Assembly (NCBI GenBank): GCA_932294295.1
Contig: OW028573.1
Span: 18,062,155 to 18,126,154, forward strand
Source: Alitta virens
Lineage: Eukaryota > Annelida > Polychaeta > Phyllodocida > Nereididae
Direction: 5' to 3'
DNA: 64,000 nt
A program made the translations under genes and the position numbers. The notes under the pieces were generated by a model. The model saw only the letters and a program-made list of their open reading frames with translations, did no database searches and was not told where the DNA came from. This document shows positions 24,085-38,019 of this stretch, one piece after another. Position 1 is the first letter of the stretch. Each line of letters opens with the position of its first letter.

Positions 24085-24475
24085 GTAAGAAGTAAATTGT
24101 TAAATCCCATAAAGTCCCCACCAAAAACCTATGGTAGGCTAAATACACTGGTGCCAAAATTATTAGGACAGGCGTTTCAGCAATAATGATGTTTTACATT
24201 ATGCAATATCAAACTTTTACATTACTTGACTCACTATTCAGTGTACTTGCATACAGTTTAGATAAACTATATTTAGGCAAATATGATACTTCAACAATTG
24301 CACTGAATAGCAATCTGAACCGGTTTGCTGCTGTCCATCAACACCTGTAGGTAAAATATTTTAACCCTCAGCAAATGAAGCTTGAAGATGGTTATTGTTA
24401 TCAAAACTTATTATGCAAATTCCATATTATTTATAGGAATGCTTTTTTTTTTATTGTCACAACTGTTAATAGTTT

Positions 24476-24504
24476 TATCTTATCTTATCTTATCTTATCT
24501 TATA
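24476..24504. repeat. (TTATC)n microsatellite
   Basis: About five tandem copies of TCTTA. This is the kind of tail carried by the LINE fragment at 14240-15318. Confidence 0.9.
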
Positions 24505-24579
24505 ACTTGGGAAAATTTATGTCCATCCATGGGCGGGCAGTTAGATGGGCAAGAAATGTGTGATACTTTCATTTCTGGA

Positions 24580-25335
24580 GCAGAACGTAACACCATACAA
24601 AGAAATTTCATACAGTAATCACAGGCGTTTGCCAACATATATGACATTGCTCAGTGATGACAGGACTTATACTTTAACTAATACCAAGGCCTTAAGTGGC
24701 TTCTCATCTCAAGAGGAAGCTATGTCATTTGCAACAGCCAATCAGAATGTAACTGAATACATTAGGAAATGCCCTGAGCTTGATGGCAATTATTTGCCAG
24801 TTTACCAGTTAGACTTAAATACAAACAAATTAGCTTAATAGCATATAGGCTGGCTTATGGCATTGAATGTCTAATAGTGAAATTGCATATCAATTAGTTT
24901 TGTTTGCATTGATTATTACTCAGTTAAGTCACTTAATTGCCCAAAGCTGACAACATACTGTGCTTGGGAGATATTAGCCAATCAGGAAGCACCAAAATGT
25001 GTGTAGATGGTGAAGTATGCAAATAAGCTGCCATTAGAGATGAGAATTGAACATTTCCTGGAGTACAGGCAAGGATTTCCTTGTATATAAGTGGTAAATA
25101 CCCATTAATAATGAAAGTTATCACTTAAAATAAAAAGGACAATTATTTTTGTGTATAATATAGCCATTTTTTATGTGTAATATGATGTTATTGACTGAAA
25201 CTGGCCCCATCATTGAAGGCAGTTATGCAGGGGGAGTAAAAGCTGTTCTTGACAAAGTCAGTGGCCTTGGTCTTATAGTATACTAACATGCTAAGTGCTG
25301 TCATGATGGCAAACGCCTGTGCAGTAATACTCTAT
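24580..25335. repeat. Two inverted copies of a dispersed repeat
   Basis: The left copy (about 24615-24780) contains CAGTAATCACAGGCGTTTGCCA, ATACCAAGGCC and CAAGAGGAAGCTATGTCATT. The right copy (about 25215-25330) shows the same order inverted: AAACGCCTGTGCAGTAAT at its end and GGCCTTGGTCTTATAG inside. A third copy, inverted relative to the left one, lies at 50485-50650 in adenylyl cyclase intron 1. No coding potential. Confidence 0.6.
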
Positions 25336-26105
25336 TTGGCTTAATTGTGCCTTTTGATATTTACATTGACATGTCTCTGCATGTAAGGACTGATGGATTG
25401 GTCTAGTCTCGGCTACGTTTTACTAAATTTGGAAAAAATCTATAAAAATATTTTATTTCGTTCTCGGAGCAGTGTAGTTGTGCCTTTTGGGGGTCTCATG
25501 TCAATAAATAATATGGAATTTGCATAATAAGGTGAAAATGTGAAGATTTGTTTTGTCAAACATGCTTATCAAAGACACTATTAATCTCACATGGTGAAAT
25601 TTTGCAAATAACTTATCTAAATTATAGTCCTTTCACTTTATGAACTGCATTTTGACATCCATATCATATTTTTTCTAACTAATGGAAAATCTGAAAAAGT
25701 ACTAAAATTGTGTTAAAATATATTTTCGGGGATAAACTATCGCACTAAGGCACTTATTACCCTTATGACATTTCATACAGTATTATATCGCCTAGTTGTG
25801 CCTTTTGATAGTCACATTAATATATCTCCGCATTGTTTAACAATATAAGAAAAAAGTAAACTTTTATTTTTGGTTTCTGAAGCAGAACTGAAAGGTATAA
25901 AACCTAAAGAGCATATGTCTAAAACCGTGTAGTTGTGCATTTTGTGGGTATCATGGCCATAAATAATAAAGAATACTTTTAATTAGGGGAAAATATGAAA
26001 AAGTCTTCATTTTTCAAACTTCCATATCGAAGATACTATTTATCTTTCATGAATGAAATTTTGCAAATGACATATCTCAAACACTGTCTTGAGGATATTT
26101 TAGCA
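25310..26105 (+). repeat. Diverged tandem duplication of a repeat unit (about 440 bp)
   Basis: Two successive blocks, starting near 25320 and 25775, share in order a CAGTA(A/T)TA start, TGTGCCTTTTGATA, GTGTAGTTGTGC(C/A)TTTTG, ATAAATAAT, AAGA.ACTATT and GAAATTTTGCAAAT. A partial copy lies at 16375-16570. Confidence 0.65.
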
Positions 26106-26237
26106 ATAAAGTGCCAGTGCGGCTTGAAATTTTTATTTACGTGTTGAACGTTTACAGATATCTTTTGCAAATATATTTGCTATATGAGCAGGGGTTCTCT
26201 ATTAAGTGAATATTTCAGCAGTACATAATTTCCTTAA

Positions 26238-29200
26238 ATGTTAACATATTGACATCTACATTTTGACATTTTAACATTTCAGCATCTTAACATCTACATT
26301 TTGACATTTTAACATTTCTGCATCTTAACATCTACATTTTGACATTTTAACATTTCTGCATCTTAACATCTTCATTTTGACATTTTAACATTTCAGCATC
26401 TTAACATCTACATTTTAACATTTTAACATTTCTGCATCTTAACATCTACATTTTGACATTTTAACATTTCTGCATCTTAACATCTACATTTTGACATTTT
26501 AACATTTCTGCATCTTAACATCTACATTTTGACATTTTAACATTTCAGCATCTTAACATCTACATTTTAACATTTTAACATTTCTGCATCTTAACATCTA
26601 CATTTTGACATTTTAACATTTCTGCATCTTAACATCTACATTTTGACATTTTAACATTTCTGCATCTTAACATCTACATTTTAACATTTTAACATTTCTG
26701 CATCTTAACATCTACATTTTAACATTTTAACATTTCTGCATCTTAACATCTACATTTTGACATTTTAACATTTCAGCATCTTAACATCTACATTTTGACA
26801 TTTTAACATTTCTGCATCTTAACATCTACATTTTGACATTTTAACATTTCTGCATCTTAACATCTGCATTTTAACATTTTAACATTTCTGCATCTTAACA
26901 TCTACATTTTGACATTTTAACGTTTCTGCATCTTAACATCTACATTTTAACATTTTAACATTTCTGCATCTTAACATCTACATTTTGACATTTTAACATT
27001 TCTGCATCTTAACATCTACATTTTAACATTTCTGCATCTTAACATCTACATTTTAACATTTTAACATTTCTGCATCTTAACATCTACATTTTGACATTTT
27101 AACATTTCTGCATCTTAACATCTACATTTTGACATTTTAACATTTCTGCATCTTAACATCTACATTTTAACATTTTAACATTTCTGCATCTTAACATCTA
27201 CATTTTGACATTTTAACATTTCTGCATCTTAACATCTACATTTTGACATTTTAACATTTCAGCATCTTAACATCTACATTTTGACATTTTAACATTTCAG
27301 CATCTTAACATCTACATTTTGACATTTTAACATTTCTGCATCTTAACATCTACATTTTGACATTTTAACATTTCTGCATCTTAACATCTACATTTTGACA
27401 TTTTAACATTTCTGCATCTTAACATCTACATTTTGACATTTTAACATTTCAGCATCTTAACATCTACATTTTGACATTTTAACATTTCTGCATCTTAACA
27501 TCTACATTTTGACATTTTAACATTTCTGCATCTTAACATCTACATTTTGACATTTTAACATTTCAGCATCTTAACATCTACATTTTAACATTTTAACATT
27601 TCTGCATCTTAACATCTACATTTTGACATTTTAACATTTCTGCATCTTAACATCTACATTTTGACATTTTAACATTTCTGCATCTTAACATCTACATTTT
27701 GACATTTTAACATTTCAGCATCTTAACATCTACATTTTAACATTTTAACATTTCTGCATCTTAACATCTACATTTTGACATTTTAACATTTCTGCATCTT
27801 AACATCTACATTTTGACATTTTAACATTTCTGCATCTTAACATCTACATTTTAACATTTTAACATTTCTGCATCTTAACATCTACATTTTAACATTTTAA
27901 CATTTCTGCATCTTAACATCTACATTTTGACATTTTAACATTTCAGCATCTTAACATCTACATTTTGACATTTTAACATTTCTGCATCTTAACATCTACA
28001 TTTTGACATTTTAACATTTCTGCATCTTAACATCTGCATTTTAACATTTTAACATTTCTGCATCTTAACATCTACATTTTGACATTTTAACGTTTCTGCA
28101 TCTTAACATCTACATTTTAACATTTTAACATTTCTGCATCTTAACATCTACATTTTGACATTTTAACATTTCTGCATCTTAACATCTACATTTTAACATT
28201 TCTGCATCTTAACATCTACATTTTAACATTTTAACATTTCTGCATCTTAACATCTACATTTTGACATTTTAACATTTCTGCATCTTAACATCTACATTTT
28301 GACATTTTAACATTTCTGCATCTTAACATCTACATTTTAACATTTTAACATTTCTGCATCTTAACATCTACATTTTGACATTTTAACATTTCTGCATCTT
28401 AACATCTACATTTTGACATTTTAACATTTCAGCATCTTAACATCTACATTTTGACATTTTAACATTTCAGCATCTTAACATCTACATTTTGACATTTTAA
28501 CATTTCTGCATCTTAACATCTACATTTTGACATTTTAACATTTCTGCATCTTAACATCTACATTTTGACATTTTAACATTTCTGCATCTTAACATCTACA
28601 TTTTGACATTTTAACATTTCAGCATCTTAACATCTACATTTTGACATTTTAACATTTCTGCATCTTAACATCTACATTTTGACATTTTAACATTTCTGCA
28701 TCTTAACATCTACATTTTGACATTTTAACATTTCAGCATCTTAACATCTACATTTTGACATTTTAACATTTCTGCATCTTAACATCTACATTTTGACATT
28801 TTAACATTTCTGCATCTTAACATCTACATTTTGACATTTTAACATTTCAGCATCTTAACATCTACATTTTGACATTTTAACATTTCTGCATCTTAACATC
28901 TACATTTTGACATTTTAACATTTCTGCATCTTAACATCTACATTTTGACATTTTAACATTTCTGCATCTTAACATCTACATTTTGACATTTTAACATTTC
29001 TGCATCTTAACATCTACATTTTGACATTTTAACATTTCAGCATCTTAACATCTACATTTTGACATTTTAACATTTCTGCATCTTAACATCTACATTTTGA
29101 CATTTTAACATTTCTGCATCTTAACATCTACATTTTGACATTTTAACATTTCTGCATCTTAACATCTACATTTTGACATTTTAACATTTCAGCATCTTAA

Positions 29201-32200
29201 CATCTACATTTTGACATTTTAACATTTCTGCATCTTAACATCTACATTTTGACATTTTACCATTTCTGCATCTTAACATCTACATTTTGACATTTTAACA
29301 TTTCAGCATCTTAACATCTACATTTTGACATTTTAACATTTCTGCATCTTAACATCTACATTTTGACATTTTAACATTTCTGCATCTTAACATCTACATT
29401 TTGACATTTTAACATTTCTGCATCTTAACATCTACATTTTGACATTTTAACATTTCAGCATCTTAACATCTACATTTTGACATTTTAACATTTCTGCATC
29501 TTAACATCTACATTTTAACATTTCTGCATCTTAACATCTACATTTTGACATTTTAACATTTCTGCATCTTAACATCTACATTTTGACATTTTAACATTTC
29601 TGCATCTTAACATCTACATTTTGACATTTTAACATTTCAGCATCTTAACATCTACATTTTGACATTTTAACATTTCTGCATCTTAACATCTACATTTTGA
29701 CATTTTAACATTTCTGCATCTTAACATCTACATTTTGACATTTTAACATTTCAGCATCTTAACATCTACATTTTAACATTTCTGCATCTTAACATCTACA
29801 TTTTGACATTTTAACATTTCTGCATCTTAACATCTACATTTTGACATTTTAACATTTCTGCATCTTAACATCTACATTTTAACATTTTAACATTTCTGCA
29901 TCTTAACATCTACATTTTGACATTTTAACATTTCTGCATCTTAACATCTACATTTTGACATTTTAACATTTCTGCATCTTAACATCTACATTTTGACATT
30001 TTAACATTTCTGCATCTTAACATCTACATTTTGACATTTTAACATTTCTGCATCTTAACATCTACATTTTGACATTTTAACATTTCTGCATCTTAACATC
30101 TACATTTTGACATTTTAACATTTCTGCATCTTAACATCTACATTTTAACATTTCTGCATCTTAACATCTACATTTTGACATTTTAACATTTCTGCATCTT
30201 AACATCTACATTTCAACATTTTAACATTTCTGCATCTTAACATCTACATTTTGACATTTTAACATTTCAGCATCTTAACATCTACATTTTGACATTTTAA
30301 CATTTCTGCATCTTAACATCTACATTTTGACATTTTAACATTTCAGCATCTTAACATCTACATTTTGACATTTTAACATTTCTGCATCTTAACATCTACA
30401 TTTTGACATTTTAACATTTCTGCATCTTAACATCTACATTTTGACATTTTAACATTTCAGCATCTTAACATCTACATTTTGACATTTTAACATTTCTGCA
30501 TCTTAACATCTACATTTTGACATTTTAACATTTCTGCATCTTAACATCTACATTTTGACATTTTAACATTTCTGCATCTTAACATCTACATTTTGACATT
30601 TTAACATTTCTGCATCTTAACATCTACATTTTGACATTTTAACATTTCTGCATCTTAACATCTACATTTTAACATTTCTGCATCTTAACATCTACATTTT
30701 GACATTTTAACATTTCTGCATCTTAACATCTACATTTCAACATATTAACATTTCTGCATCTTAACATCTACATTTTGACATTTTAACATTTCAGCATCTT
30801 AACATCTACATTTTGACATTTTAACATTTCTGCATCTTAACATCTACATTTAGACATTTTAACATTTCTGCATCTTAACATCTACATTTTAACATTTTAA
30901 CATTTCTGCATCTTAACATCTACATTTTGACATTTTAACATTTCTGCATCTTAACATCTACATTTTGACATTTTAACATTTCTGCATCTTAACATCTACA
31001 TTTTAACATTTCTGCATCTTAACATCTACATTTTGACATTTTAACATTTCTGCATCTTAACATCTACATTTCAACATTTTAACATTTCTGCATCTTAACA
31101 TCTACATTTTGACATTTTAACATTTCAGCATCTTAACATCTACATTTTGACATTTTAACATTTCTGCATCTTAACATCTACATTTTGACATTTTAACATT
31201 TCAGCATCTTAACATCTACATTTTGACATTTTAACATTTCTGCATCTTAACATCTACATTTTGACATTTTAACATTTCTGCATCTTAACATCTACATTTT
31301 GACATTTTAACATTTCAGCATCTTAACATCTACATTTTGACATTTTAACATTTCTGCATCTTAACATCTACATTTTGACATTTTAACATTTCTGCATCTT
31401 AACATCTACATTTTGACATTTTAACATTTCAGCATCTTAACATCTACATTTTGACATTTTAACATTTCTGCATCTTAACATCTACATTTTGACATTTTAA
31501 CATTTCTGCATCTTAACATCTACATTTTGACATTTTAACATTTCAGCATCTTAACATCTACATTTTGACATTTTAACATTTCTGCATCTTAACATCTACA
31601 TTTTGACATTTTAACATTTCTGCATCTTAACATCTACATTTTGACATTTTAACATTTCAGCATCTTAACATCTACATTTTGACATTTTAACATTTCTGCA
31701 TCTTAACATCTACATTTTGACATTTTAACATTTCTGCATCTTAACATCTACATTTTGACATTTTAACATTTCTGCATCTTAACATCTACATTTTGACATT
31801 TTAACATTTCTGCATCTTAACATCTACATTTTGACATTTTAACATTTCAGCATCTTAACATCTACATTTTGACATTTTAACATTTCTGCATCTTAACATC
31901 TACATTTTGACATTTTAACATTTCTGCATCTTAACATCTACATTTTGACATTTTAACATTTCAGCATCTTAACATCTACATTTTGACATTTTAACATTTC
32001 TGCATCTTAACATCTTCATTTTGACATTTTAACATTTCTGCATCTTAACATCTACATTTTGACATTTTAACATTTCAGCATCTTAACATCTACATTTTGA
32101 CATTTTAACATTTCTGCATCTTAACATCTACATTTTGACATTTTAACATTTCTGCATCTTAACATCTACATTTTGACATTTTAACATTTCAGCATCTTAA

Positions 32201-34697
32201 CATCTACATTTTGACATTTTAACATTTCTGCATCTTAACATCTACATTTTGACATTTTAACATTTCTGCATCTTAACATCTACATTTTAACATTTTAACA
32301 TTTCTGCATCTTAACATCTACATTTTGACATTTTAACATTTCTGCATCTTAACATCTACATTTTGACATTTTAACATTTCTGCATCTTAACATCTACATT
32401 TTGACATTTTAACATTTCTGCATCTTAACATCTACATTTTGACATTTTAACATTTCTGCATCTTAACATCTACATTTTGACATTTTAACATTTCTGCATC
32501 TTAACATCTACATTTTGACATTTTAACATTTCTGCATCTTAACATCTACATTTTAACATTTCTGCATCTTAACATCTACATTTTGACATTTTAACATTTC
32601 TGCATCTTAACATCTACATTTCAACATTTTAACATTTCTGCATCTTAACATCTACATTTTGACATTTTAACATTTCAGCATCTTAACATCTACATTTTGA
32701 CATTTTAACATTTCTGCATCTTAACATCTACATTTTGACATTTTAACATTTCAGCATCTTAACATCTACATTTTGACATTTTAACATTTCTGCATCTTAA
32801 CATCTACATTTTGACATTTTAACATTTCTGCATCTTAACATCTACATTTTGACATTTTAACATTTCTGCATCTTAACATCTACATTTTGACATTTTAACA
32901 TTTCTGCATCTTAACATCTACATTTTGACATTTTAACATTTCAGCATCTTAACATCTACATTTTGACATTTTAACATTTCTGCATCTTAACATCTACATT
33001 TTGACATTTTAACATTTCTGCATCTTAACATCTACATTTTAACATTTTAACATTTCTGCATCTTAACATCTACATTTTGACATTTTAACATTTCTGCATC
33101 TTAACATCTACATTTTGACATTTTAACATTTCTGCATCTTAACATCTACATTTTGACATTTTAACATTTCTGCATCTTAACATCTACATTTTGACATTTT
33201 AACATTTCTGCATCTTAACATCTACATTTTGACATTTTAACATTTCTGCATCTTAACATCTACATTTTAACATTTCTGCATCTTAACATCTACATTTTGA
33301 CATTTTAACATTTCTGCATCTTAACATCTACATTTCAACATTTTAACATTTCTGCATCTTAACATCTACATTTTGACATTTTAACATTTCAGCATCTTAA
33401 CATCTACATTTTGACATTTTAACATTTCTGCATCTTAACATCTACATTTTGACATTTTAACATTTCTGCATCTTAACATCTACATTTTAACATTTTAACA
33501 TTTCTGCATCTTAACATCTACATTTTGACATTTTAACATTTCAGCATCTTAACATCTACATTTTGACATTTTAACATTTCTGCATCTTAACATCTACATT
33601 TTAACATTTTAACATTTCTGCATCTTAACATCTACATTTTGACATTTTAACATTTCTGCATCTTAACATCTACATTTTGACATTTTAACATTTCAGCATC
33701 TTAACATCTACATTTTAACATTTTAACATTTCTGCATCTTAACATCTACATTTTGACATTTTAACATTTCAGCATCTTAACATCTACATTTTGACATTTT
33801 AACATTTCTGCATCTTAACATCTACATTTTGACATTTTAACATTTCAGCATCTTAACATCTACATTTTGACATTTTAACATTTCTGCATCTTAACATCTA
33901 CATTTTGACATTTTAACATTTCTGCATCTTAACATCTTCATTTTGACATTTTAACATTTCAGCATCTTAACATCTACATTTTAACATTTTAACATTTCTG
34001 CATCTTAACATCTACATTTTGACATTTTAACATTTCTGCATCTTAACATCTACATTTTGACATTTTAACATTTCTGCATCTTAACATCTACATTTCAACA
34101 TTTTAACATTTCTGCATCTTAACATCTACATTTTGACATTTTAACATTTCAGCATCTTAACATCTACATTTTGACATTTTAACATTTCTGCATCTTAACA
34201 TCTACATTTTGACATTTTAACATTTCTGCATCTTAACATCTACATTTTAACATTTTAACATTTCTGCATCTTAACATCTACATTTTGACATTTTAACATT
34301 TCAGCATCTTAACATCTACATTTTGACATTTTAACATTTCTGCATCTTAACATCTACATTTTAACATTTTAACATTTCTGCATCTTAACATCTACATTTT
34401 GACATTTTAACATTTCTGCATCTTAACATCTACATTTTGACATTTTAACATTTCTGCATCTTAACATCTACATTTTAACATTTTAACATTTCTGCATCTT
34501 AACATCTACATTTTGACATTTTAACATTTCTGCATCTTAACATCTACATTTTAACATTTTAACATTTCTGCATCTTAACATCTACATTTTGACATTTTAA
34601 CGTTTCTGCATCTTAACATCTACATTTTGACATGTCGACATCTTGGCATCTATCAGTGACATTTTGACATTTCTGCATCTTAACATCAACATGTTGA
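26238..34697. repeat. 8.4-kb minisatellite of 38/30-bp units
   Basis: A continuous array. The main unit is 38 bp and breaks into 6+8+8+8+8: ATCTAC, ATTTTGAC, ATTTTAAC, ATTTCTGC, ATCTTAAC. A minority 30-bp unit lacks exactly one 8-bp block. Variable sites include ATTTCTGC versus ATTTCAGC and ATTTTGAC versus ATTTTAAC; rare variants are ATTTCAAC and AACGTTTC. From length it holds roughly 220-230 units. The left edge fades in from ATGTTAACATATTGACATC; the right edge decays between about 34634 and 34697. The plus strand is very poor in G. Every frame on both strands has frequent stops, so it is not coding. It is not a CRISPR array: there are no unique spacers. Confidence 0.97.
26372..28756. repeat. 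Higher-order tandem duplication (1170 bp) inside the minisatellite
   Basis: The pattern of unit variants from about 26372 to 27586 repeats at an offset of 1170 bp. Rare markers recur at exactly that spacing: CATCTGCATT at 26861 and 28031, and CGTTTCTGCA at 26921 and 28091. The match breaks at ATCTTCATT (26371) on the left and at a GAC/AAC difference (27587 versus 28757) on the right. 1170 equals thirty 38-bp units plus one 30-bp unit. Confidence 0.85.
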
Positions 34698-34718
34698 CAG
34701 GCTTGCACAGATTAACAT

Positions 34719-35060
34719 GTGCCCAGACAGGTCAGCAATGGAACCAATGTAATCTGTTCAAGTGTTTTTTCAATATATAAGCAGTGTCACTGTCATAAAA
34801 CCATCTCATCACTTGCTATTCTTTCATTTGTGATGATTATGACATCATCAATCTTAATGGATGCCCTGAAGGTCCCTAGATGGCTTATGCAAATTTTGAG
34901 TAATGTGTCTAGTATGTGACATGATCTATTGTTAACATCTCAGCATTATTTGCACCACAATACAGCCTAATAATTATATCATACAAATGATACACTAAAT
35001 ACATTAAAAAACGATTTTTATACATTTACAAAATTGGCATTTGTTCGCGAGGCAACTGCA
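34719..35060. other. Spacer, no gene seen
   Basis: A 66-codon plus-strand frame at 34719-34919 has no recognisable motif or splice context. It is treated as chance. Confidence 0.4.
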
Positions 35061-35065
35061 TGGTC

Positions 35066-35068
<3 letters not shown>

Positions 35069-35105
<37 letters not shown>
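35069..35105. repeat. (AG)n microsatellite
   Basis: About 18 AG dinucleotides. It is followed at 35130-35155 by three copies of AGAACTTCT. Confidence 0.95.
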
Positions 35106-35107
<2 letters not shown>

Positions 35108-36419
35108 TATGTAAACAAACCAAGAACTTCTACGTAGAACTTCTACGTAGAACTTCTTGAACAAGTGTGCTTTGGGCGAGCAAATCACTCGGTTTAAAGT
35201 GTCAGCCCCCTGTATCCGTTAAGGCGGTGAGTATACCGTTAAACTTTTCGTTTATACGTACGCCTTTTCAACACTTTATTTAAAACAAAGGCTGACCCGT
35301 ACTTTTTGTGGGGTTACAGTGAACTCATCATCAAGTCAAATCGTCAACTGGCGAAGTTGTCAACAAAAAAGTCAGGTCGTCAACTAGGCTGGCAAACTCG
35401 TCATCAGAACTGGTTAACTCGTCAACGGATTGGTTAACTCGTCAACAGATTGATAATTAAGCTTAACACTTGAGCGAAGCTTGACACTTGTCGTACGGGT
35501 TAATTGAAATTAAGCTTGACACTTGAGCAAAGCTTGACACTTCACAACTTTGAAAAAATTTACAACTTCGTTTACGGTGACTTAGAAACCTTCTAGTAGA
35601 GATTTATAGGAAAATATTTATATTATTAATACAAGAAAGTGCTAAGATCAGTGGAATGTTTCATCACTTTCATGTGACAGAAATAAATGTTTCTGGATTT
35701 ATTTATCTGTTAGATATAATAGTTACACATATTTAATTAGGCAAGAGGAATAAAAAATAATAACCACTCTGTTTACTGTTTTCCTGTCTAATTTCAAGTA
35801 CCACTATATATATCACCCATTTCTCATCTGCTTCATTGAATTTGCAATACGTCATTGGAAAAGATCGTTAAATGACAACTCCATATTTTACGAAATCAGT
35901 TATTGTATAGTTTGGGTAATGCTAGTCGATTCAGCCTTTGGCCAGTTCGGCCCAGCCGAAAGGACCCGTTTAACTGAGTCCATTCGGCTTACGAAAAAAG
36001 TCGGTTCGGCTTCCTATACATAAGTATTCGGTCTAAGAAATGAGTCTATTCGCTCTGCCGAATGTCCGGCCGCGGGTTCGGCCGGCCGCCTAATAATACT
36101 TTATCTGCCCTTATCATCCCCCCCCCCCCTGTCGCCGCTTAAGAAATAGATTATCTTGATAACTAATCATAGAATGATATTTACACCTATGTTTTCGCCG
36201 TAACGAGCCCTTTTAAAACAAAATACTTTTTTTTTCTGTAATTTTAATTAAAGTACTTAATTCTTTAACAACTGTAAATAAATATTACACAATTGAGTCA
36301 CATTGTGTCTAATCCATGACAGGACAATGAACAAACATAAATGTGAATTTTAATTTTTTTAATATGTGTTTTAATTTTTACACTTGCATCATCTCATTCT
36401 TCCCAGTGGGCGCAAGTCG

Positions 36420-36660
36420 TAAAAATGACGTCTTTTTCTGGTCTCAAACTGGTCATGACATCGGTGACCAATTTGAGACGTAAATGAGACGTACTTTTCA
36501 AGACGTCAAAATGACCAAGAAATATGAGGTCTTATCAACGTCTTATTCTGGTGCTCAAGCAGACGTAATTATTTTACTTAATTTATACGTCTTTATTACG
36601 TCTATAAATTACGTCTAGAATACGTAATTTTTTTACGTCATATCAACGTAATCTTGTGGT
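36420..36660. repeat. ACGTC/ACGTA-dense block
   Basis: About a dozen ACGT cores (ACGTC, GACGTAA, TACGTC) within 240 bp, including a hairpin with TCTCAAACTGGTCA facing TGACCAATTTGAGA. A matching ACGTC hairpin lies at 38610-38660. Probably subterminal repeats of a mobile element. Confidence 0.55.
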
Positions 36661-36954
36661 CATTAACATACCAATTCTCTAACCATGAAGGCTCATACAA
36701 TTTGCAAGTTACCATTTTTAGGAATTAATATATAATGACTGAATTCACATTTAGTGTTACTTCATATAGCTAATTTATTAGAAAAATACAATGTGATTTC
36801 CTTGTCAGAATACAGCTATTATCGTTTAAGCAGCAACACTTCTATCATTCAAAAAGTTTACTGTCCATTGCGATCGAAAGTTTGACAAGCCACAGACAAG
36901 AGTTGTAAAATCATTTCACCCCACTAGGGAAACACTTGCCCTCAATATACACTG

Positions 36955-37430
36955 TAATGTTTTGGAATTGAACTATTTAGGTCGTTGTAAACATGAAGGA
37001 GAATATACATACCCAAAATCCATTGAATGATAAAATTGACAGAATGTTTTCACACATTTATTACTCCAGTATTTCTAAAATAATTCAATATGTTGTTGTT
37101 AGTCACAGCAAGAGGTACATTTCTATGTAATAAGTCAGAAAGATCTGGTGATTTTAGTTTAGAGTTCAGTTGGGAAAAACATTCCTCAACAGGATTAAAA
37201 AATGGAGATCTTCTATGACGCTAAACCCTGTCACCTTCATTGTGGTGGTAACTTAAATTGTCCTCTGGGGTCACACTTAATTGCTGTCCATTAATATACT
37301 GTTTTGGAATTGATTATATTTAAAGCAGATATATCGAAATCATGAAGGAGAATATACCCAAAATCCATTGAAAGATACATTTGACAGCAGTGTACTAGGT
37401 TTTCATATATATATATATTTATTAAATTTT
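36955..37430. repeat. Diverged direct repeat (about 110 bp, offset about 345 bp)
   Basis: TTTTGGAATTGA..ATATTTA, CATGAAGGAGAATATAC, CCCAAAATCCATTGAA and TTGACAG occur in order at about 36957-37050 and again at about 37302-37395. Confidence 0.7.
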
Positions 37431-38019
37431 TATTCCATATTGGTATAATCCGGGGTAAAGGTGTAAATCACATCATTACACAAAATCTAGACCAAACTTA
37501 TTAGGTAGTGGGGGATAAAGAAATCGGTTAATAGCTTTATAACCCCATTTGCCCTTATTAAACTTTTCATCTGAGGTTTTGTGAAACTCTTTCAAAGTTA
37601 GAAGTGTTGATGCTTAAACGAAAATATCTGTATATATCAATGTATAGCAAAAATTGTAACATACAATTAACTTCTCTAACCAAGGTGAAGTTTATCATTG
37701 GGGTTAATGGACTTATTATATCACCCTGACCCCAGTGCACCCTATATTATAGCCCTGTGCTTATCATTATCTGAACTGGCTGACCAATCAAAACCCTAAA
37801 AATCTTAAGCAGCTGCAGGACAGGTCACATCTTGTCAGTTAAGAATTTAAAATTCATTCAGTAACTTTGGAGGGATACTACTGAAGTTGGATTTTAAACT
37901 TAATCTATGGAGGGATATATACCATTAAAATTCATCACATCATTGCATGGTAAGTGAAGTTTTTTCTAACCACTGTGAAAATATGTTGTACATGCTGATT
38001 CATATATGATTTGTTTATA

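Noticed and set aside
26238..34697. CRISPR-like array
   Set aside because: The repeats are contiguous, with no unique spacers, and the surrounding genes are animal; it is a minisatellite.
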